Shown: piece by piece, positions 47,869 to 60,720 of the stretch | Position numbering within the stretch: the stretch's first letter is position 1 | How the letters are laid out: each line of letters starts with the position of its first letter | Origin: Sipunculus nudus | Taxonomy: Eukaryota; Annelida; Sipuncula; Golfingiida; Sipunculidae | Assembly (NCBI GenBank): GCA_026874595.1 | Contig: CM049315.1 | Coordinates: 12,338,664 to 12,402,663 of the forward strand | Direction: 5' to 3' | DNA: 64,000 nt | Made by a program: the position numbers and the translations under genes | Notes under the pieces: model-generated | What the model was told of the DNA's origin: nothing | What the model saw: the letters and a program-made list of their open reading frames with translations, nothing else | Databases searched by the model: none

Positions 47869-49309
47869 CAGGTAGTGGGGGTGTGGTGTCTGGCGTACAT
47901 ATTGTGCGAAAAATATTTTGACGAATTGTGTTGCTCTTTCCTTGGAAAGTATTAAGAATTTCCATTCTTGAACCCTTGAATTCCCGAAATTCCAGGATAT
48001 TTAAACAGCCTGAAACAACCTGAAATGCCCATTTTCCATGATTCTTTATACCCTAACATCAGTCTCGTTAAAATACAGACGTTTACACTATCGTGTATAT
48101 AATGAGTACTACCTAAATGCCTGTGTCTTTTGATTAACCAATATGACCTGCATGATCTTTTATGTAACGTGAATAAAACCAATAAACACCCAGACCTATA
48201 TAGGAATTATTTTAACTTTAAAATATATTTCTATTATAACTGTCCGGCGGGATGAATCCCCCTGGCCGCTTAGCAACATGTTCAATATACGTATCAAGTA
48301 TCAGTTTTAACTTTTAGAGTTCAAAACTTAAATTAAAGATATATTTACCTGTACTGTACTTCTGTTATTAACAGTTTCATTATCCACTATCTACAGACAA
48401 TTGTTGTATATTGTGACAAATCATTTTAAATTAAATTATAACATATATTTAAATTATATCATTACTTGAAATTTATTTAGATATTTTATTGAATTACAAA
48501 TAGTCATAAGTTTATAAATAAAACCTCGCAAAGTGCATAATCACTATAATTCTATAATGATATTGATGTAGCCTTGAATTAAAATATGCTTTTAACTTTG
48601 AGGATATTTTAATTAAACAAAGTCAGTTTATCCAAACATTGGATTTTTTTATGTGAAAAAAAAATAAACATGCCTTGCCTAGATATATATGCTTAACTCA
48701 TGAATTACGCTGTTTTAGTAAAGACTAAATGACTTGCATGCAGCAGTACCATGCATATCTCAATAGCTCTATAAGATGTACCAGCTGTCATATGCGATAA
48801 CAAGAGGTGGAATTATAGATGTGACAAAGTATTTGTATGCGTCGAGAATGGAATAACACTCACCATATAAAGTTTTTTCCCCAAGTTGAGTATAAAGTAA
48901 TCATGAATCGTGTTTACATAAATAATGAAAGATCAATTTCCCACATTATATGTGTATCCTGCAGTGTAATCTGTTAATGGTTACAATTTATTCGTTTTAT
49001 TCCTTTCTGTTCACTTCATAATGAAATATACTTGTTTGAGCTTCGAGCGATCTTTTGATTTACATTAGCGATCTTTTGATTTAGGCCCTACATTAGCAAA
49101 GAGATGTCTGCTCTTTAATATACGGCGGAAAAATTCCCTGCCAGTGAATCCATATAATTGCGTTGTTGTCAAATACAAACCTGTCACAAGGACATTTGAA
49201 ACGATATGTTTCAATATGTTATCCAGTTTTGTAATGTTTTGTCAGAGGGGCGGCAATTTCTAAGACCGCCCCGGGCGGCAATGAGGCTAGGTACGCCGAT
49301 GCACAGAAC

Positions 49310-52300
49310 GCGTGGATTGGCAAGAGTATGTCCGTTTGCCGAGAGAGTTGGTAGGTAACTTGTGTATTAAGCCAAAATAAACTAATAGCGCGAGTTAATG
49401 CACGTATTATTGCAAATGATTATATTACTTTTACAGGTATTTGACTGGGGTTACCTTCCCCGTCCTTTATCAGTGCATGTCAAATAAATGCAAATGTATC
49501 AAGGCTAGGACAGAAATGTATAACAACAGGTGTCACGGATATCTGACATGCTCAAATAAAACTAAAAAATGGATAAGTATTAATAATTTAAAATAGACCT
49601 CCAGAAGTGGAAATGAGCTTACAGAATATAAAGAATATCTTGCAACACATATGACTATACATTCGCTTGTTCAAAGTAATATCCTTGATGATATGAAACA
49701 AACTATGCAATAATATCCTGTGAAATACTAGTATATGAAGGACAATGCAAAAAATGTGACGAATATTATACATATATATATATATATATATATATTTATA
49801 TTATAATATATAACAATATGGTTTATGAAATAAATGAAACGTTCTTTAAATCTCATTTAATCTTATTCTCTTAAGTATTTCGTCATTTTACATTTCGGTC
49901 TGTCTCTTGAATATGATGACTGATGTTTTAGCCAATTTGAAATATGCCTGAAATTGCAGTCAACTTATAAACTGCCAAAGAAAATGAGACAATTTTTTAT
50001 ATTGGCTAAACATTTTACACAGCGACTGAATTTATATTTATTGACTGTAACATATCTAAGACACATACTAGTATATCATCCTACCTGCTGTGTTTATTTC
50101 AGACACCTGACCCTCACAGCAGCCTTGGTAGCTAGTAACGCGGATCCAGGCTGTCGCGCAGACTGGGCAGCTGGCAACTTGCGGTCTGACATATGGCGCT
50201 CCGTCTGCCGGGGCTCAGTAGCTGTGTCCGACACACGGTGCATGCTGTTACTCCGGCGCCGGACTGCCTTCTTTTCCCAGATATTACTTCCGGGATATTT
50301 CCAATCTCATTGCATTATAGGATGGATTTTTATTTTATTTATGGTTTAAGTTCCTGCTATAACACGGGAGACATTTGAATCATTATCTCTTATTACCTCT
50401 AATTAAATTTTTACTGGTTCTTCATAAAAAAAGTAATATTTAATGAACCTTGCTTTATTATTTTATTCATTTTGAAGGTATTTAAATTTCTTACTATATT
50501 ACGATTTCGATACGCTACCGTTAGAGGTATTGATGTTGTAAGTGTTGATAATTTAGTCCGTACCAGTACCCGTGTCCGCATATTTTTCTGGATTTTTTTT
50601 TAATAAAAGTGAGATAGGTTTAAGGAGGTATTCCGCTGTTTGATCTTGCCGAGTGTTTTATGTTTTATGTAATTGGTTAAGAAAATTTTCTTCTACTTGC
50701 TTTACCTGTATAAAATAGCTTTTAGTGCCTATATGTTTATAAACCGACTTGCATTCTTTATCAATTGATTTTACCACTCACATTTAAGCATTTGTATGAT
50801 TATTGTTCAAATAGAGTTCAGAATTGCATTTTAGTCAAGCATTAATGTCGTTTAACCAACCGGTATTACCTCTTTATCATTTTAATATTTTTGTTTTTGT
50901 TTTAATGGTCGTCCGTCTACAATGTTTAATCTTTTAAATTTATGGTAGTCTCTTAACGGCACAAAGGGGACAGATAAATACCCGACTACATAGCGATCCG
51001 TGCTGCCATCTTGGGTAGGAAATAATACTGCAAACAACCAGGAAACAATTTTTTTTTCGTGCAGATTACCATGGATTTACTTACCGAGGTTTTAGTTTGT
51101 TTAGAAAAAGATTATGTCTGACGTATGTATAATTATCTAAAAATCATTTCACACCATTTTGGGAAAGGCAACACATGCGCCCCCTTTCAACAAATAAAGA
51201 ACATCACTCGGTAAATAAAACGTCCCTAAAATAAAGCAGCTAATTTTTTCACAATTTTCCAGTTCATTTCATACAACTTAATGGATTAGGGCAGAATAGA
51301 ATAATGATCCAAAGGTCCCGGTAATTTGGTAATTTGATATTAATTGTCTTTTACTCATTACTCATTGATTGGCCCAACAGAGTTAGGAATTTTTTTTTTA
51401 AAGAACCGGTGTACCCCTCCGCCTATTAATGCTTTCATTTTGTGTGATCATACATGTCAATAGAAGTCGCCACAGTTTTAATCACAAATCACTTAATTTG
51501 TCTCTAATTTTAAAACTTACAAGCTAGCAGTGTAGTCGTTGCCCACACGCCTCAGTCAATATCCATGTCCGACACTCTTTGTGTATACTTGTGCAACTGA
51601 ACAAAGCGGCACTTTTATAACGACGAATGCCTAGCGCTGTCTCTCCGTGGGCAGTAAATTGTCTTAATTTATTATGATGATAATGATTAACTAAAACAAT
51701 TAATGGTTTAATACCTTACCATATGACAACAGAAAAAGTACCTCCTCTACTGACATTTAAAGAGGTGTTACCTTAATACCGCCCATATCCAAAGGCACAA
51801 ATGTTGTTAAAAAGACTTCTGGTTTATTCCGAAATTAATTGTATTGGCGTACCAGATCGACTTCAGTTTTCATGCATTCAGCACTGTGTGGTACGATGTC
51901 TCGCAGTATTTCCTATTTTTCGTCTATTATGAAGTCAAATTGTACGACATCGCAAATATCTGACACTTCTCTGAGTAGTGTAACTTGAACGTAGGGTCAA
52001 TTTCAAGGTTCAAATGCTTGAACTCGAGTACATTTTATAGTTTTGGATGATCGAATTTATTGATTAATCCGGAAATTTTCAACGTTCATTCAGCCGCTTA
52101 ATCTGTCTCGATCCATGATGACCTGTGGCATGTGCTATACTTCTGCTGAATGGTCATCACGGCACAGGTCCTTCGCTCCGCGAGCATTGTGATGTACATT
52201 ATTGAGTCGTATTTTTAATGTGATATGCGGACAAAAATGTCTAGGCCAGAGCGGTATAACTCTGAAGAAAAACAACACTGTAAATTCACAACAGTTAACC

Positions 52301-52340
52301 AGGATCCTGGTTGGGGGGGGGGGGGGCACGCTGAATATTG
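49310..52340. other. Intergenic stretch with a GC-rich patch
   Basis: Mostly AT-rich and without recognisable genes. The part at 50105-50290 is strikingly GC-rich and open on both strands (see findings). An AT run lies at about 49771-49794. A perfect 16-bp palindrome AACCAGGATCCTGGTT lies at about 52297-52312, next to a G-run. Confidence 0.5.
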
Positions 52341-52351
52341 GTACAAATGCT

Positions 52352-52545
52352 AGTACACCCTATGTAGTGTTTCTCGTCATTGTCTCGCCATTGTCTGTTC
52401 TGACTGTTGCCTTATAGACAGTTAGAACAGACAATGATGATAAACACTACATAGGGTGTACTGAAGGTGATTTCAAGATAAGATACAATAACCACAAGCA
52501 ATCCTTTCGTAATAGATCCAACGCTAAAAATACTGAACTGTCATA
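52352..52545. mobile_element. Inverted pair of Penelope-like element fragments (GIY-YIG endonuclease)
   Basis: The right copy (plus strand, about 52411-52545) translates to [20 protein letters not shown] followed by [12 protein letters not shown] and KNTELS, the start of the GIY-YIG endonuclease at the end of Penelope-like retroelements (YIGCT..F..R...H..SF). The left copy (52352-52409) is the reverse complement of the same DNA, ending in KHYIGCT, with a small internal duplication of GACAATG. The two arms meet almost head to head. An (AT)n microsatellite abuts the right copy. Confidence 0.75.
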
Positions 52546-52598
52546 TATATATATATATATGTATAAACAAATATATATGTATATATTTGTGTGTATGT

Positions 52599-52657
<59 letters not shown>
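52543..52657. repeat. (AT)n microsatellite
   Basis: AT/ATAC/ATGT-rich dinucleotide tract of about 115 bases, purest at 52598-52655. The tyrosine-isoleucine frame over it is an artefact. Confidence 0.95.
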
Positions 52658-52660
<3 letters not shown>

Positions 52661-52739
52661 CTTGACGTGCCGGTGGTGCTGCCACCTATCTGATAAAACG
52701 CAGTATGATGTATAGCCACCAGATGGTGAAGTCGTATGC

Positions 52740-55150
52740 TTTTATTCTGGAACAAAACATGTAATACTACATGGCTGTGGGTCAGGTAGGTGGTTTGAGA
52801 CTGTATATCGATCCGTGACAGTAATATAACATGGTGTCAGAGCTGGCAAAATATAACCTCATAACACCTTTGATGTAATATTATAAGTCACAGAAAAACA
52901 GTAGCTGTCACCTGTAGCATTAAACTATCGGTGAGCGAGGACGGGGGAAAGGACTTTGTCCCATAAATGTTTCCGCTCTTCGTGATATTATTTGTGGGAA
53001 AAGAACTAAAATCCCATTGATAGAAATATTGAGAACCTTCCGCCGCCGGGTCCCATGTGCTATACTTGAAATTCTTGTGAGAACTGGAAGCGGTCTATAC
53101 AGAGATTCAACTTCTATATGGAAGGTACCGGTTCGATTGGCAAACCTTACAAAACAAAGACTTCCATACAATTACACGTGATTGGTGAGCAAACCATTCA
53201 CATAATACTCAGGCTCGGATACAAGGGGAGGACATCCCCCCCCCCCCCAGATAAGACCCTTCTTGTCACCATGAGTATAGTCAATGAAGTTATGGCTGAA
53301 CCATCCGGGACAACTGTTAATATTCTAATATGTTGGTCGAGACAAACCAAGAAACAATGTAGAGGCAGACAGCCAAATGGTATACTGGAGACGACCAGTA
53401 TTTGTTCCTTTTCTGCGTCATCTGCTGAACGAATTTGCCTCTACATTTACTGATATGATGGGGAAAGCTGTTTTGGGTCTTAGGCTACTTCCTATTAATA
53501 TCATCAGCCTGGGTCATATACAGGTGATCTTGAGGCTTTTAATGGCCATGATCGACCATCCCCAACTTCTCCCTCAGCTGAAATCAGATTGTGGAAGAGG
53601 ATAAGTGAATGTTCAGAAGTTGTATCAAAGCTTCAAAATCTACAGGAAACCATGGCCTCCACATCATGGGCCATGTTTCCAAACTTGTACCGGATCTTCC
53701 ATTTATTCGTGCTGATATCAGTCTCTAGGGTTGGATTTGAACGTCAAATTCCGCCATTAGATTAGTTTAGACTACTTTGAGAAGCACAATGTAATAGGAT
53801 ATTTGAATGCATTATTGCTTTAGTTGGATCACAAAGATATGAATCTAGACCATCCTGCATGCATTGGCCTGTACAGCAGGAAGCATCCCAGAAGAATGCT
53901 ATTCTTGAACCCTACGACTGCCAACTAAGTGGTCTGCTGAATGAGACGTATAGCAAGTTACTACCTCATACTGTCACTTAATTTGTTTTATATTCCTGTC
54001 ACTTTTTTTAACAGGCTCTTTGGTAGTTTTCAATAACAACGCAAAATATAATGGGAATGTTTGATTATACATTTTTCAATTCCATAGGAACTATGTCAGT
54101 ACGAGAGGATTAATGTATTTGCTACACTTCATTTAAACTTGAGTAAGTGAATGTAATTAAAACACATCAAGCAACCCTTCAGGCTTCCATTTACAGTGAA
54201 ATAATCTGAGAGAGCGAAATAAATACTTAGTGGCTGTGAACGCAGTGATATACATTGGTAAGCAGTTAGAAAATTAGTTTTGAACAGCTTCAGCATGTAT
54301 ACACAAAGCAGCAAAAAATCTTCTGTTGGGTTTACTTTAGATACAAGTTCATATTTGCCTTTGATATAATCATGAAAATAACTGTGCAGATTTGTTCCGC
54401 ATCAGTGACTGCAACTGATATACTATTTGAATGCTTTAATTGTAATACAATTGATTCTGAGATAGATACTAAGTGTAATTTGTGTCTCACCTGGTAGTGG
54501 TAAATGTGTCTTAAAAGCAATATGATTTTTTACAAGAGTAGACGAGTGGTTTAACAGTCCTACAGAGCTGACCCATCTATATATACGTTTCCTAAGACGT
54601 CTCCTATTGGAGGTCGGTAAGATGCAAGATGACAGCCCCAATGTAGCAGTTAATTCATTTATGAAGATTGATGACTGAGGTACATTAGCCTAAACAATGT
54701 CACCCTGTATCTAGTACCAACCCAGTCAATCTAAATAAAAATAAATCATTGATTCAAGGTTTACTGTCCCTTGATCATCAATATGTAGATGTTTTGTTAG
54801 ATAAGCATGTGTTGATGATTAGACCCAACATGTTTCATTAAGTCACTAATCCTACATGCTAGTAAACATTTCAGTGTATTGTAGTGAGCTACCCTGAGAA
54901 AATTTACATGTACACAAAGTGCTTAAAAAGCAGGAGGAACACGATTACAGTAACCTCAAATCAAAAAAGACAAATTCCAGTTAAGTGTATAGATACTTAT
55001 AGTTCTGGGTGACCTGATATCAGGTGAGGGTATCAGGTCAGATATCAATAAAGTATCTGCAATTAACAGCATGGAAACCCAACAAACAAAAATGACGTCG
55101 AGACAGTCTAAGGCATAGTGACATATCTGGCCAAGTGGATTCCTGGCCTT
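52740..55150. other. Degraded retroelement sequence, upstream part of the Ty3/Gypsy remnant (tentative)
   Basis: ACATGGTGTCAGAGCTGGCA (about 52829) looks like the junction after a 5' LTR in retroelements (primer-binding-type context), and the pol remnant follows 2.3 kb later in the same direction. No gag or protease motif could be read with confidence. A C-run near 53240, preceded by CTCGGATACAAGGGGAGG, looks like a small G-rich insertion. Confidence 0.35.
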
Positions 55151-55154
55151 TCAG

Positions 55155-55725
55155 AGATATCAGCCCCTCTCCGCCAGCTGCTAGTGCAGAAAACAATGTG
55201 TCCATGGGGACACTGCATTGCAACAAGCATTTTAGCAACTGCAGAGCTTGTTTGACAAGTGCTGCAATATTATCATCCGAAACTGCCCATACGGATTTCT
55301 GCAGATGCCAACATAAATGGTCTCGGGCCGTGTTCTTACAATTTCATAAGAATACCTCTTAAACCTATCGCTTACGCATCACGAGCACCAGTGTTGAGAA
55401 AAGATACGCTTAAATCGAAAAGGAGCTTCTCAGTATAACATTCGCTTGTGAGCGCTTCCACCAGTTGATTTATGGTAGCACAGTTCATGCTGATACTGAT
55501 CATAAACTGCTGATTGGACTCTTCAGTAAACCATTAAAGGACTGTCCTTTATGTATTCAACGGTTGCTTCTTCGAGTCCAGAAGTATGATTTGAAAGTCA
55601 CTTACACTACCGGGAAATATTAAGTGGTTGCTGACGCGCTATTCAGAGCTACAGAAATGAAAGAGGCTGAATCTAGCACAGTGAACGATCTTTATGTGCA
55701 TGTGAATTAAGTCTTATCATCGATG
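55155..55725 (+). pseudogene. Ty3/Gypsy pol remnant (RT connection and RNase H)
   Basis: In one frame: PLRQLL, then YYHPKLPIRISADANINGLG and KPIAYASRAPVLR, the RT connection and the start of RNase H, broken by a stop. After a frameshift at about 55405: IEKELLSITFACERFHQLIY, HADTDHKLLIGLFSKPL, QRLLLRVQKYDLKVTYTTGK and VVADALFRA, the characteristic end of the Gypsy RNase H domain. Stops and the frameshift show it is dead. It lies about 480 bp from the final exon of receptor gene 2. Confidence 0.86.
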
Positions 55726-56203
55726 CCGGTCTCTGATCGCCGTCTTTATCAGGTCAACGAAGTGATACAGAAAAATGAGTCACTCATTTTTAATCCGCAG
55801 AGAAAGATTTTAGTCACGGTCTTGGAACAATTAAAAAGTGGCGAAATTTTACGGTTGCGAAAGTATTTTATTTCTCGTACCTCGCAGTATATATGGCTCA
55901 AATGGACCTGTCTGGAATTGAACAGGTCTGACATCTGCGAATTATGACCTGATGCAAAGCTATAGCTCAACATGAAAGAAAGTCAGCTGTATCAAAAATT
56001 AAACCTTGACCTGTGCTATATATTCCTTATCATATAATATTGACATAAGTGTGCAGAAAAAGAAACACACTATTGAATTTAAATTTATATATTTGAAGAT
56101 TACAAACAATAATAACAATGCATCCCGTAACGCTTGGGAACGACTGGATATGAAGTAGAAAATGTTATATATTATAGACAGATTACGCAGATGACGCAGG
56201 AGT

Positions 56204-56404
56204 TTATATGTCCTCTTCTGGAACGAGTGTGAATCCGTCATATATGCTTGGCTGCATGACTATGTAATTGATCCAGTATCCGAGGTTGAACAAGGCGAAA
56301 CACACAGGAAACCCGAAGCGGCTGAAGGCGTCCACTTGATCAGCCGTGTCCCTACCACGCAGCATTAACAATCCATTCCTTGTCTCTGGTGTTTCTGTGG
56401 CATC
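56204..56404 (-). CDS. Last exon (M4) of a second Cys-loop receptor gene, partial
   Basis: 201 nt from a TTTTTCAG acceptor to TAA, phase 0, the same phase as exon 8 of the first gene. 66 residues: a polar loop, then DQVDAFSRFGFPVCF and LFNLGYWINYIV (M4), with a tail ending LVPEEDI. It belongs to a separate gene because it lies upstream of the first gene's start codon on the same strand. I found no M1-M3 exon between 56405 and 64000, so the rest should lie beyond the window, unless this is a stranded remnant. M4 here keeps the canonical VDAFSR start, unlike gene 1 (LDITAR). Confidence 0.88.
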   Translation of the reverse strand, partial: DATETPETRNGLLMLRGRDTADQVDAFSRFGFPVCFALFNLGYWINYIVMQPSIYDGFTLVPEEDI

Positions 56405-57649
56405 CTGAAAAAGTCAAGTGTATGCTTTTTGTCCAGCAGCTACCAGACTCTACCGAGTTTTAGGTCTTAAGTTTCTTTTCATTGTGGATTTTGTTTGCCC
56501 ACATATCAGGTGTGAAAAATATATTTGTTGGCCCGCTAAGTCGCCTTGGGCAATATTTGCTAATTAGTATGAAACAAAATGGCCATCCAAATTAATACTA
56601 AAATAGCAAAAGTGCCATTACTTTAATTACTTTAACGTTTGACATAGAGGGTCAACTAATACACGGATTCTGGGGTAAAATGAGCCAGAAAATAAATCCC
56701 TGGTTTTGTTGTAGCCACAATGACAACCATTATCTAAATAGCTGTTCGGCCATAGATATATACTATATACTATACAGTACATGTATTCCAAAGTATTCTG
56801 CAGATCGCAGATCTAGGGTCATACATTTAGCTTATTAACACTTGAATATAGATGTAGGTGACCAAATATTATGCCTCACAAGAATAAAATCCTTTTGTGT
56901 TACCGTGTAAGACTTGGGAAAAAATTCGTTATTCACACTTTTAATGGTCACCATTGTGGCCCGATATTTACAACGTAAGCGAGATATTTTAGGAATTGAT
57001 TTAATGAGCATCAAAGTAATTGAAAAAGACTCCTTTAGGAAATTTAAATATGTTTGATCACAAATGTAACAGATGTGTTTCTCTGTATTATGTCAGGTCT
57101 GTTAACAAATATCTCAGGTATACGGTTGCAGGCTGCCATCTGCATCATATTGCCATCAGCATTATATAAATATGGATTATTCGACTGCTAGATGATATTG
57201 GCTTTAGTTCGCACAACAGTTGTTTACTTACTTGTACCATCCAAAATCGTTTCCCACTTATCGGTAGGTATAACAGGAACTCTCTTTATATTAGGATGAA
57301 TAGATATTGAGAGGGAGGGAACCAATGAGCATGAATTTAATCGAACAGTCTTGAAAATGGTATCATTATGGAAACATTCGAATTTAGTCACAAGAAAAAT
57401 AAGACAAATGATATGTTTTAGTATATCGTTCTGACTTCATTTTTGTTATTAAATGGGCAATAGAAGATTTATAAATTGCAGTCCCTGCCCCCGCCCCCTG
57501 CTGTCGATGTTGTGGATCTTTATGTAATAAAATGACTGAATAAAAATTAGAACCTACAATTCTTGAAAGCATATCGGCAAATAAAGATGTATTCACATAC
57601 ATGAACAAAGTAAGCATGAAGGTATAGGTTAAATGCAATTAAATGTATA
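56405..57649. other. Intron (minus strand) of the second receptor gene, unannotated
   Basis: Nothing coding recognised. AT-rich. If the gene 2 model holds, this is its last intron, continuing through the transposon to beyond the window. Confidence 0.5.
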
Positions 57650-58119
57650 ATATTAATCAGTGATGTACGACTCGAGTCCTGACATGGACCCGTATCCGGA
57701 ATCGAGTCCAAACTTTTAGGGATTTGACTCGGAATTGGACTCGAGGATTAAGGACTCGGACTTGTACTCGGACTCCTAGTTAAGGACTCGAGAAATGAGG
57801 CCTAGGTCATCTCGAGTTCCAATCCTGGACGGGTTCAGAGCCTCAGACACCAGCATTTAACCTGCAGCGGCAGTTCGAGACGGAGACTACAGCTAAACGA
57901 AAGGCTAGCACTCCACTTTTCGCGGAGGCTTAGCAAAAGACAACTTAACTGTCCACTAGACCAGTCCTACAACCACCCAGTTAAACAGACAAAACACAAA
58001 TGACAAAGGATGCAAGTCAAACAAAATACAAACCAAGCGAGCCCAATGCTCCATGGTCCCTGCTTCGAAGGAATTCTTGCCTTTCGAAGGAAACTACACC
58101 ACCACGCTTGCACAACAAC

Positions 58120-60074
58120 CACTAAAGCAACACACCGACACTGACAGACAACCCCACCGCAAACACATACGCCTACGTTAGGAAAATTGGGATCGACCCT
58201 GAACTACTCCTGAAATCACCAAGAAACAACGAGGCGATAGACATGATCACAACAGGTTGGGACTTAGCTGATAAAATCCACGGGGGTAAAGTGCTGCTCA
58301 TCCGCTTCACCTCCGAGACAGAAGCTGACAAAATGAAAGACCACGCCACATGGTTAAAGCTGCCAGGATGTAGCCGTGCTACCTTTGCTTGCACTGGTAA
58401 GCGGCCACAGCTGACCACAACAACACGCAAGTATGGGTTAGTATACATAGTTCCCCTGGACGTCACTGACTCTGACATTGTTAGTGAACTTAGACACCTA
58501 GGTGTCACGAAAGCCATGCGCTTCATCAAAACAAAGGGGAATTGTGAGTCTGTCACGCTTACATTTGAAAGCGAAGCACACTACGACTCTGCCCATAAGA
58601 CGCCTTTCAGACTGGCTCTAGGAATGGTTATAACCATACGACAGTTTAAACTGTTCACCAATGTTCTAAGTGTCAGCACTTTGGACATAAAGCCAGGCAA
58701 CGTCAGAACACAGTCCGCTTCCTTAGGTGCGGAGAGACCGGACATGGAATACGTGCCTGTTCCATGGACAAAGACCGGGCGACATGGGCCAATTGTTCAT
58801 ATGCACACATCGCATCCTATTGCGGTTGCCCCGCATTTTAAGAGGCAATTTGAAAGTTTAGACCGGAGAGCCAAACTAGCAATAGCATAGCCAATACGGC
58901 AAAGCAGGTGCTTGTGCAGCCTGCACCACCCACCCAGACGAGCGCCTGGACACTGCTGAAACCCTCGGCAACTCCAAAAAGGCACATCTTGACTGGAACA
59001 CCGTGTTGTTCATCACCGATCTGGTGTACAACTTCAACCCCGGTGTTCAGCTTTCTCAGATCTGCGAGACAGCTCCTGAATTGATCTGGAGGTATGTCCG
59101 ACAGAACGTCGACCACGCAGCCATTAGATTGGGCATTGACAGGTTGAAAGAACTGGCCAGTGATGACCACTGGCAAACCTTAGTCTGAACGGGAACTATC
59201 ATAACACCCTGTAAATACTGTAAATATGTTCAACAGTATTAATATTGCACAGGTAAACACCAACGGCTTAAACGCGCGTAAACTTGAATTATAAAATTAT
59301 CTAGATAAAAATAATATAGACATTGCTTTAATATCTGAAACTAAATTGAAGCCTGGTAAACATTTCACGCTAGGCAACTATGACCTGATTCGCTCAGAAA
59401 GAGAGAAAGGTCATGGAGAGGATGTGGATATCGCTGTCGACAGAAAATTGTGACCTTTCTGTCAATAAGCGGTTCGGTAATTTTAAAGCCGTAGCTCCCT
59501 CATTCAGAATGAACGGGGCAGATGGGGCAGCTCCATACCTATATTTAATAGTTTATTATCACCCCACAAACATCAATATTTCAAAAACTGATTAAAAAAA
59601 AAAAATAGATAAAAAAGTAACATTTATCCTATTCTAGGTGAACGCCCAACATACAGACAACAGTGCTACATATAGTAGTTCCTCTGGTAAAATACTTAAG
59701 GATGAACTTGCTGGTGGTAATTTAGTTTTTGTAAACGATGATATGCCAACGTTCTACAGTGTGACTAACGGCGCTCGGAACATTTTAGATATTACGCTTG
59801 CCACTCCAAACATCGCTGTATCCTCTGAGTTCTATATAGGGGAGTGTTTCGGATCGGACCATCTCCCGATCCATGTAGAAATTAGTTGTTTCTCCGCCAA
59901 AGTTATTTCGTAATCTAGCTAAAGGTGATAGGGGTCGTTTCAGGAAATCCTCATAAATAATATGTTACATCCTTTTAAAATTGACGTAATCGCACATTTA
60001 GAGTTAGATTACTTCACAACAGACATTACATGTAGTATCACTCAGTATCACTCATCATCACCAATGCGGTCACC

Positions 60075-60127
<53 letters not shown>

Positions 60128-60720
60128 AGTTATAAAAATACTGGTGGAACTTCACCCCAGGAATAAAGGAGATGGTAGCCAGAGATAGTAGGCGACGAGT
60201 GCTTTACCCTTTATCATGTAGGTGAAGGACCTTCCGAAGACGGAACAAGTAGTCAGCGGTTCATAATATATTCGCTGACGACATAGCCATCTGGGGAACT
60301 GGTTCCAACGTTTGCTTTTCACGCGCAACGAAGTCCAAGCCCAGCTCGACAATATAAGCAACTGGTGCAACACCTGGAGAATGCAACCAAAACACAAACG
60401 GTTTTGTTTAGTACAGCGTTCAAACCAAAATATTTTGAACCATTAAAACTGTTAAGTGAGAATTAAAAAGATTCTGACACTGCCGGATTCTTAGGTGTCA
60501 TTTTTTTTTACCAAAAAGCCATTTCGCGCTCACACATGGAGCATGTCATTCAACGAATGTGAAGAAGGACGACTGCTCTTAAGTTAAGGCTATGTGCCAT
60601 AAGAAGGACGGACTAAGACTGGAGACAGCTACACATCTATATCATCAATGGATCCGCTCTATAGGCATATATGGATCCATACCTTCTTAGGTACAGCTAA
60701 GACACACCTTTATATATTAG
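58120..60720 (+). pseudogene. Decayed Jockey/I-group LINE (ORF1, endonuclease, reverse transcriptase)
   Basis: ORF1-like part 58120-58890: an open frame, then after a frameshift near 58650 zinc-knuckle-like CSKCQHFGHKARQ and RCGETGHGIRAC, both lacking one cysteine. Endonuclease part 59240-59910: QVNTNGLNARKLEL, IDIALISETKLKPG, then ARNILDITLATPN and GSDHLPIHVEI, the conserved start and SDH end of an exonuclease-endonuclease-phosphatase domain, with stops between. Reverse transcriptase trace: FADDIAIWGTGSN at about 60268-60306, the catalytic FADD box. Most of the RT is deleted. Order and orientation match a complete ancestral LINE. Confidence 0.84.
60077..60122. repeat. (GA)n microsatellite
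   Basis: AGAGAG repeat of about 46 bases inside the LINE remnant, between the endonuclease and RT traces, where much of the RT domain is missing. Confidence 0.97.

Larger units (their letters stand above)
44976..49301. mobile_element. hAT-like DNA transposon derivative with perfect 8-bp target duplication
   Basis: The left end is CAGTGGCGTACCTA, the right end reversed is CATCGGCGTACCTA (12 of 14 identical). It is flanked by identical CACAGAAC at 44968-44975 and 49302-49309. Internally, CGGTCCGCCCCGGGCGGCA near the left end is mirrored by GACCGCCCCGGGCGGCA near the right. No transposase frame is visible; the 4326 bp hold three tandem units and an inserted LINE fragment, so the element is non-autonomous. 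The 8-bp duplication and CAGTG start fit the hAT superfamily. Confidence 0.86.

Noticed and set aside
52447-52755. Ile/Tyr-rich membrane protein frame
   Set aside because: Translation of an AT microsatellite.
58173-58556. Minus-strand 127-codon frame
   Set aside because: Antisense to the LINE ORF1-like region, which is supported by its neighbouring zinc-knuckle and endonuclease motifs.
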